NCBI GenBank assembly: GCA_039933635.1
Contig: JBDTNQ010000012.1
Coordinates: 1 to 57,780, forward strand
DNA from: JBDTNQ01 sp039933635
GTDB lineage: Bacteria; Acidobacteriota; Vicinamibacteria; Vicinamibacterales; SCN-69-37
DNA length: 57,780 nt
Reading direction: 5' to 3'
A program made the position numbers and the translations under genes. The stretch's first letter is position 1; every line of letters starts with the position of its first letter. The notes below the pieces were generated by a model that had not been told where the DNA came from, did no database searches, and saw nothing but the letters and a program-made list of their open reading frames with translations. Positions 52,347-57,780 of this stretch are shown here, in pieces.

Positions 52347-53687
52347 CTACGCGGAGACGCGCGCAATCAGGCGCCCGGCATCACGAATCGCTTCCTGCAC
52401 CGGCACCTGCACGACCTTGATCGCGCCGAAGCGTTCACGTTTCTCGATCTCGATATCGACCGCGAAGATCGCGACCTGCGCGTCGCGGATGTCGTGTTCC
52501 GACAACTCGTTCTCGATGCCCATCGCGCCCTGGGTCTCGACCTTGATCTGGTGACCCAGCGCTCGCGCGGTCTTCCCGAGTTGCTCGGCGGCCATGTAGG
52601 TGTGAGCGATGCCCGTCGGGCACGCCGTGACGGCAACGATCTTCATTGCGCCTCCCTTTCTCGTCCGTTGGGCCGCCCGATGCACGCGGAACCGCAACAC
52701 GGTCATCGAGACCGTCGTCACGGCCGTGCCGGCGAGCACCGCCAGCACATAGGCCACCTTGTGTTGAATGACCGGCAGCACAATCGGCCCGCCGTGGGGC
52801 GCGTGATCACCGACGCCCGCCAGGATGGCGATGACCGACGCCACCATCGACCCGGCCATGATGCAGGGGATGACGCGGAACGGGTCGGCCGCGGCAAACG
52901 GAATCGCGCCCTCGGTGATCCCCACGAGACCCATCGTCAGGCCGGCGAGACCGGCGTCACGCTCCTCGGGACTCCACCATTCGCGGCGCACGAGCGTGGC
53001 CAGCCCGAGACCCAGCGGCGGCGTGCAGATGGCCGCGGCGCAGGCGCCCATGATGCGGGCGTCGCCCGCCTGGATCATCGCGGCGCCAAAGAAGAACGCG
53101 GTCTTGTTGATCGGTCCGCCCATGTCGACGGCGATCATCCCGCCCAGGATCACGCCGAGGACGACCCGGTTCCCGGCGTTCAGATGGGCCAGCATCGCCG
53201 TGGCGGCCTGCATCAGCGCCGCCATCGGTTCACCGAGAATCCCGATCATGGTCACGCCAACGAGGAGCGTGGAGAGGATCGGCAGGATGAGGATGGGCAT
53301 CACGGGCCGCACCCAGGGCCGGACGGGTAGGCGCTTCAGGCGATCGGCGGCGTGGCCTGCGAGGAGACCCGCCAGGATGGCGCCGAGGAAGCCCGCGCCG
53401 ACCTCTCCCGCGAGCAGTCCGCCGACGAATCCCGGCACCAGCCCTGGACGGCCCGCGACGGCGTGCGCGATGTAGCCCGCGAGCACAGGCAGCATCAGCG
53501 TGAATGCGGACGTACCGAGTTGGTGGAGCGTGTGCACGACGGGCGTCGCGTTGAAGTCCGGCCCCATCGCCGTCATCGGCGCGAGCGCGATTGCCGCCGC
53601 CAGCAACACACCGCCACACGCGATGAAGGGAATCGCGTACGACACACCTGTGAGCAGGTGCTGCCGCAGTCTGGTCAGCGCGTCCAC
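52347..53687 (-). CDS. PTS fructose-family EIIC-EIIB fusion permease
   Basis: 446 aa. EIIC at 1-345: LLTGVSYAIPFIACGGVLLAA, multiple membrane segments, GGPINKTAFFFGAAM, and the substrate motif GITEGAIPFAAADP (Glu259). EIIB at 348-446: VTACPTGIAHTYMAAE with phospho-Cys356. Transports and phosphorylates a fructose-like sugar. The C-before-B order is the reverse of most fructose permeases. An internal ATG at 52646 with AGGGAGG upstream could give a free IIB domain. First gene of the operon, divergent from the AraC regulator. Confidence 0.92.
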   Translation of the reverse strand: MDALTRLRQHLLTGVSYAIPFIACGGVLLAAAIALAPMTAMGPDFNATPVVHTLHQLGTSAFTLMLPVLAGYIAHAVAGRPGLVPGFVGGLLAGEVGAGFLGAILAGLLAGHAADRLKRLPVRPWVRPVMPILILPILSTLLVGVTMIGILGEPMAALMQAATAMLAHLNAGNRVVLGVILGGMIAVDMGGPINKTAFFFGAAMIQAGDARIMGACAAAICTPPLGLGLATLVRREWWSPEERDAGLAGLTMGLVGITEGAIPFAAADPFRVIPCIMAGSMVASVIAILAGVGDHAPHGGPIVLPVIQHKVAYVLAVLAGTAVTTVSMTVLRFRVHRAAQRTRKGGAMKIVAVTACPTGIAHTYMAAEQLGKTARALGHQIKVETQGAMGIENELSEHDIRDAQVAIFAVDIEIEKRERFGAIKVVQVPVQEAIRDAGRLIARVSA

Positions 53688-53791
53688 GTTGTCATGGCTC
53701 CGTGCCCGGAGTATTCACGACAACCTGTCTGATGGGCTAGACGGAAAGATGTGATATTGATTGCACAAAGCAAACATTCCGTCCGCGCACC
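53688..53791. promoter_or_regulatory. Divergent promoter region of PTS operon and AraC regulator
   Basis: 104-bp AT-richer gap. GACGGAA (53740-53746) and TTCCGTC (53777-53783) form a perfect 7-bp inverted repeat with a 30-bp spacer containing TGATATTGATTGCAC. The right arm is only 8 nt before the AraC ATG, so binding there would block its translation start or transcription. Candidate operator for the AraC protein; promoters for both genes must lie here. Confidence 0.45.
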
Positions 53792-54688
53792 ATGTCCCCA
53801 CGACAATCGCCACTTTGCCCGCGAAATACCGAACGCTCCGAGTCCCAGCGCGTGATCGCGGTGGAACTCGAACGGCTGCTGGTGGCCTCACGTATCAGAC
53901 AGGTCCACATCGCCGATGGCACCGTGCCGCCGCCGATCCTGGCGTACGTGACCCCGTTCCCGCGTCTGTCCATCCCGCTCGAGGGCGTGCAGGCCTTCGA
54001 ACTCGCGCGTCACGGTCACCGCGATGTCATCTCGGCGGGCCGCGGGCACGTGGTCCTGGTACCCGCCCATGCCTGGGATCGTCCGCAGTGGTCAAACCAG
54101 GCGACGGTCTTGACCTGCCTTTTCGGCCACAAGCAGATTGGCTTCAGCCTGGTGCAGCACGGTGGTAAGACCGATCCGCCGCAGTCGGCGCTCAAGACGA
54201 GCGTCCACGGCGCCCATGACGGGGTCAGCCGGAACATCCTCCAGGCCCTCATGGCGAGCGCCATGGATGGGCCCGACGATCGGCTGAACCTCCTGCTCGT
54301 CGAATCCCTGCTCCACGCCTGCGTCCGGCTGCTGACGCACGTTGAACGTCACCCTCACCGCAAGGCGACCCTGACCTACGAGGCCATCTGTCTGTACGTC
54401 GCCGAGCACTTCCAGAACCGCCAACTCAACCGCGAGTCGGTCGCTGAACGATTCGGTTTGGCCCCGAATCACATCTCGCGTCTGTTCGCCGTCGAGGGGT
54501 CGTCCCGCTTCAACGACCACCTCAATATCGTCCGTGTCAACCGCGCGAAGTTCATGCTGCAGAACTACCGCATGAGCGTGAAAGAGATCGCCGCGAACTC
54601 GGGATACAGCGATGCCGCCTACTTCTGCCGTGTATTCAGGAAGGTCACGGGCGTGACGCCGCTGCAGTACCGCACGGGAGATCACTGA
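53792..54688 (+). CDS. AraC-family transcriptional regulator
   Basis: 298 aa. N-terminal 150 residues are cupin-like (GHRDVISAGRGHVVLVPAHAWDRPQ), suiting ligand sensing. C-terminal DNA-binding domain at about 190-295 has two helix-turn-helix units: NRESVAERFGLAPNHISRLF and VKEIAANSGYSDAAYFCRVF, ending in FRKVTGVTPLQYR. Divergent from the fructose-type PTS operon, so probably its regulator, responding to a sugar or sugar phosphate (inference). ATG 53792. Confidence 0.9.
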   Translation: MSPRQSPLCPRNTERSESQRVIAVELERLLVASRIRQVHIADGTVPPPILAYVTPFPRLSIPLEGVQAFELARHGHRDVISAGRGHVVLVPAHAWDRPQWSNQATVLTCLFGHKQIGFSLVQHGGKTDPPQSALKTSVHGAHDGVSRNILQALMASAMDGPDDRLNLLLVESLLHACVRLLTHVERHPHRKATLTYEAICLYVAEHFQNRQLNRESVAERFGLAPNHISRLFAVEGSSRFNDHLNIVRVNRAKFMLQNYRMSVKEIAANSGYSDAAYFCRVFRKVTGVTPLQYRTGDH

Positions 54689-54932
54689 CATCGGCTGCCG
54701 CGGAGGGCTGACGAATGGAGCGCTGGACGTCGCGATTCGCGCCTCGACTGTCAGGGCCAGCGGCGCTCCCGACCGCGGTTATCCCTGTCGGGTGTCCGAC
54801 TCCCGTCGCGTCGGCGCCTCCAGGTTGATGCCGTGGCGTGCACAAATGTGCGCCACGGACAGGTCTGGTGGCTCGTCCGCGTGCCTGTTTCATGGCACAC
54901 GCCGCGGCCTAAGTTGTGCAGCCGGCTGTGGC

Positions 54933-57068
54933 ATGTCCCTGCCCATTCGCCTTTCGCCACTTCGCGTCCTCGTGGCCTTCGGAGGAGTCCTCATCGCCAT
55001 GCTCGGCGCGGCGGTCCCCGCGAGTGCCCAACTCAAGGCCACGCTCGTCGCGAGCGGGTTCAACGCGCCGCTGGGTTTCGTGCAGGATCCTTCGGATCCG
55101 ACCGTGCAGGTGGTGCTGGAACAGGCCGGCCACGTGCGCGTCCTGAAGAACGGCGTCACGCAATCCGCAGATTTTCTCGATGTGTCGGCGCTGCTGCCTC
55201 CGTCGCCCCTTGGCGAGCGCGGGCTGCTCGGTCTGGCGTTCGCCCCTGACTACGCCGCGAGCGGACGCGTCTACATCAGCTTCACGAATGCGTCCGGCCA
55301 TTCGGTCATTTCCCGCTATCGCCGATCGCCCGGCAACCCGCTTCAGGCGGATCCCACGACACGATTCGATCTCGTCTGGCCGGGTGGGCTCGCCTACGTC
55401 CTGCAGCCGTTCACGAATCACAACGGCGGCAACATCGCGTTCGGTACTGACGGCTATCTGTATTTCGGATTGGGCGACGGCGGGTCGGGCAACGATCCGC
55501 AGTTCAACGGACAAAAGCCGACAACGCTCCTCGGCAAGATGCTGCGACTCGACGTGTCGGTCGCCGATTCCGATCCGAAGGGGTACGCGATTCCCCCCTC
55601 GAACCCGTTCGCGGGCCGCGGCGACATTCTCAACGAAATCTGGGCATTCGGCCTGCGGAATCCCTGGCGCTGGAGCTTCGACGCGCGACGGGCCGGCAGT
55701 ACCGGCGCTCTCATCATCGGGGACGTCGGCCAGGACGCGTGGGAAGAAGTCGACTACGTGCCCAGGAGCGTGGCCGGCCGCAACTTCGGCTGGGGCAACC
55801 GCGAGGGCGCGCACACCAACGGCAGCTACGCCGGTGGCGCCCCGCCCGCGGCCGCGCCTGCGCCACTGCGCGATCCGACCTGGGAGTATTCGCACAGTGT
55901 CGGTCGCTCCATCACCGGCGGCGCTGTCTATCGCGGCCGCGGCCTCGGACCGACCTACATCGGACGCTACTTCGTCGCCGACTACGCCATGAGCAAGGTG
56001 TGGTCCCTGAGCCTGACCCTCGACGGCGTGACCCGGGAGGCCACGGTGTCGTCAGCCGCCGAGCACACGTCCGAACTGGGAAACGCCGCAACGTCCGTCT
56101 CGAGCTTCGGCGTCGACGCGGCCGGCGAAATCTATATCGTCAACTACGGTGGCACGATCTATCGCATCGATTCCGCGCTCGGCGCGCCGGCTGACGGGTG
56201 TTCGGTGGCCGATCCCTATCTCGCGGCTGGCGGCGGCCGATGCGTCAACGGCATGTGGCATTCGCCGGTGAGCGGCGCGGACTTCAACAACGACAGCGCA
56301 CCCGATATCGTCTTCCAGAATACGAGCAACCAGATCTACGCGTGGTTCATGGCCGGGCACACGCTGGCGGTTGGCGCAGCACCCTCTCCCAACCAGCTCC
56401 CCGCCGACACGCTCGTCGTCGGCACGGCCGATCTCAGCGGTGACGAGCGCCCCGACTTGCTCCTGCAGAATCAGCAGACCGGCGCCGTCACGCTGTGGAT
56501 CATGAACGGCGTGACCAGGACCGCGACGCAGGCGATTCCGATTGCGAACAATACGCCGTGGCGCATCATGGCCACCGCCGACCTCGATGGCGACGGGCAC
56601 GCCGACATCATCTGGCAGAACTTCGCGACGGGCCAGGTGTACGTGTGGTTCATGACCTCCTCCGGCGGCGTCGCGAATCATCCTGTGGACACCGCCTACG
56701 TCCAGGATGGCGCGGCCACGATCGTCACTGTCGGCAGCACGGTCCGGATCGTCGGCGCGGCCGACCTCAACGGCGACGGCAAGGCCGACCTGATCTTTCA
56801 GGACAGCGGCGGCAACCTCGCGGCGTGGTACATGGACGGACGAACCGTGACGGCCGGCCTGTCGCTGACGCCCGCCCGCGTCGCCGGCAACTGGCGCATC
56901 AAGGCGGTGACCGATCTGAACGCCGACCAGCACCCCGATCTGCTCTGGCAGAACACGTCGACCGGCGATCTCTACGTCTGGTATCTGATCGGCACCGACA
57001 TGGTGCGTGCGGCCTACGTGGCGCCGTCGCGGATCAACACGACGTGGACGATCGTCGGACCGAAGTAG
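54933..57068 (+). CDS. PQQ-dependent-type sugar dehydrogenase with FG-GAP/VCBS repeat domain, exported
   Basis: 711 aa. Signal peptide (VLVAFGGVLIAMLGAAVPASAQ). Residues about 30-420 are a glucose/sorbosone-dehydrogenase propeller: GERGLLGLAFAPDYAASGRVYISF, NHNGGNIAFGTDGYLYFGLGDGG, EIWAFGLRNPWRWSFD, IGDVGQDAWEEVDYV. Residues about 445-705 hold five repeats of the type DLNGDGKADLIFQ, spaced about 55-60 residues, each followed by an aromatic strand like VYVWFM. Oxidises a sugar in the periplasm, with repeats likely for binding glycan or protein. ATG 54933 begins the signal peptide. Confidence 0.88.
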   Translation: MSLPIRLSPLRVLVAFGGVLIAMLGAAVPASAQLKATLVASGFNAPLGFVQDPSDPTVQVVLEQAGHVRVLKNGVTQSADFLDVSALLPPSPLGERGLLGLAFAPDYAASGRVYISFTNASGHSVISRYRRSPGNPLQADPTTRFDLVWPGGLAYVLQPFTNHNGGNIAFGTDGYLYFGLGDGGSGNDPQFNGQKPTTLLGKMLRLDVSVADSDPKGYAIPPSNPFAGRGDILNEIWAFGLRNPWRWSFDARRAGSTGALIIGDVGQDAWEEVDYVPRSVAGRNFGWGNREGAHTNGSYAGGAPPAAAPAPLRDPTWEYSHSVGRSITGGAVYRGRGLGPTYIGRYFVADYAMSKVWSLSLTLDGVTREATVSSAAEHTSELGNAATSVSSFGVDAAGEIYIVNYGGTIYRIDSALGAPADGCSVADPYLAAGGGRCVNGMWHSPVSGADFNNDSAPDIVFQNTSNQIYAWFMAGHTLAVGAAPSPNQLPADTLVVGTADLSGDERPDLLLQNQQTGAVTLWIMNGVTRTATQAIPIANNTPWRIMATADLDGDGHADIIWQNFATGQVYVWFMTSSGGVANHPVDTAYVQDGAATIVTVGSTVRIVGAADLNGDGKADLIFQDSGGNLAAWYMDGRTVTAGLSLTPARVAGNWRIKAVTDLNADQHPDLLWQNTSTGDLYVWYLIGTDMVRAAYVAPSRINTTWTIVGPK

Positions 57069-57200
57069 ATTGACGGGCGCCCCAGCTCCGGTCCCGCGCC
57101 ATCTTCCTTCTGCTGCTGTCCGACAGGCGGTACGACGCCTTGGCCGACAGCGGCTCCTATGACAGACTGAACCGGTTCCATACTCGCAAAAAGGACCTGC

Positions 57201-57780
57201 ATGCGGCCAGCACAGTGGGATACGTTCAAGCGCGCGGCGCGCCTCGAGAAGCTCGACAAGGTGCCCATGGCGATGATCGTCGACAGCCCCTGGATTCCGG
57301 GCTACCTCGGCATCAAGCACATGGACTACTACCTCGATCCGGAGCTCTGGTACCGATCCAATCTCCAGATCATGGAAGAGTATCCCGACGTCATCTTCGT
57401 GCCGTCCTGGTGGATGGAGTACGGCATGGCCGCCGAGCCGTCCGTGCTCGGCGCCAAGATCAAGTTCTGGCAGGACAACACACCGAGCGAGTACCACACG
57501 CTGTACCGGCTCGAAGACATCGACGAGTTTCCCGAATACGAGGTCGAGGCCGACGCGTTCGCGGCCATGACCCTGCATCGCATCGGCATGCACAAGCAGC
57601 GCATTCTCGATGCGGGTTACGTCCTGCCGATGGTCACCTCGCGGGGTCCACTCTGCACGGCCGGATTCGTCCGCAGCACGACGAACCTCATGGTCGAGCT
57701 CGTCGAGAACCCGGCAGGCTGCCACCGCCTCATCGACCTCTGCACGCGCGTCATCATCGACTGGCTCAAGGCGCAGCACA
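57201..57780 (+). CDS. Uroporphyrinogen decarboxylase-family protein (partial, 3' end off window)
   Basis: At least 193 residues before the window ends. MRPAQWDTFKRAARLEKLDKVPMAMIVDSPWI and YRSNLQIMEEYPDVIFVPSWWMEYG resemble URO-D superfamily proteins outside haem synthesis, such as methyltransferases of the MtaA/CmuA kind. The strand VLPMVTSRGPLCTAGF fits the barrel. AAAAAGGA is 5 nt upstream of the ATG. No stop in the window. Function in haem biosynthesis is unlikely; corrinoid or coenzyme-M-type methyl transfer is possible. Confidence 0.8.
   Translation, partial: MRPAQWDTFKRAARLEKLDKVPMAMIVDSPWIPGYLGIKHMDYYLDPELWYRSNLQIMEEYPDVIFVPSWWMEYGMAAEPSVLGAKIKFWQDNTPSEYHTLYRLEDIDEFPEYEVEADAFAAMTLHRIGMHKQRILDAGYVLPMVTSRGPLCTAGFVRSTTNLMVELVENPAGCHRLIDLCTRVIIDWLKAQH

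Noticed and set aside
51651..53330. Long plus-strand open frame opposite both PTS genes
   Set aside because: Low-complexity His/Arg/Asp composition and it crosses two verified minus-strand genes.
57069..57200. Terminator-like hairpins after the sugar dehydrogenase gene
   Set aside because: Only 4-5 bp stems (such as CTGTC/GACAG) without a T-tract; not convincing.
1..57780. CRISPR arrays, tRNA or rRNA genes, transposases, prophage genes
   Set aside because: None seen: no regularly spaced repeats, no cloverleaf-type T-arm signatures noticed, and no mobile-element proteins among the supported genes.

Overview
The window is high-GC DNA from what looks like a soil-type member of the Acidobacteriota, probably near the Vicinamibacteria. 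This is inferred from family content: a VWFA-related protein of the acidobacterial type, an Oar-like TonB-dependent receptor with an N-terminal carboxypeptidase-regulatory domain, a regulatory-domain/CXXCH/beta-propeller protein, and several secreted Tat-type sugar enzymes. I see no rRNA, tRNA, CRISPR array, transposase or phage genes. No gap longer than 300 bases lacks a gene. The largest gaps are 54689-54932 (nothing recognisable), 44693-44919 (one inverted repeat) and 8600-8763 (divergent promoter region).

Layout, left to right. (1) 1-3436, minus: xanthine dehydrogenase operon, the large subunit cut by the window edge. (2) 3547-8599: EAL-HDOD protein, then a minus run of hexuronate-type MFS transporter, iron-permease-family protein and VWFA protein. 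(3) 8764-10471: ECF sigma factor operon with a one-pass membrane protein and a secreted coiled-coil protein, all translationally coupled. (4) 10502-17765, minus: aminotransferase, exported adenosine deaminase, phytase-like protein, ABC-2 exporter pair and ThuA-like protein. (5) 17875-24443: PEBP protein, a methyltransferase, then a tight Gfo/Idh/MocA - GMC oxidoreductase - VOC operon followed by a TIM-barrel isomerase and an alpha/beta hydrolase. (6) 24531-36561: surface-glycan cluster with a Wzt-like ABC ATPase, glycosyltransferases, methyltransferases, a sulfotransferase and two large multidomain fusions. (7) 36577-46020: DUF2277, a haem-motif propeller protein, transketolase, a mannonate-dehydratase-like enzyme, aldose 1-epimerase, an SDR and a second TIM-barrel isomerase. 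(8) 46105-54688: a fructose-type PTS encoded in two fusion proteins, followed on the same strand by a TonB-dependent receptor and controlled, by position, by a divergent AraC regulator. (9) 54933-57780: PQQ-type sugar dehydrogenase with FG-GAP repeats and the start of a uroporphyrinogen-decarboxylase-family gene.

The common theme is sugar and glycan handling: uptake across both membranes (TonB receptor plus PTS), oxidation and isomerisation of sugars, and assembly of a probably methylated and sulfated surface glycan. The most unusual features are the PTS/TonB operon with its inverted IIC-IIB order, the nucleotide-sugar-transferase-like/methyltransferase/FkbM fusion, a 1100-plus-residue protein with three glycosyltransferase domains, and a family of short intergenic palindromes sharing a GGACCT/AGGTCC core, two of which lie exactly at convergent gene junctions.
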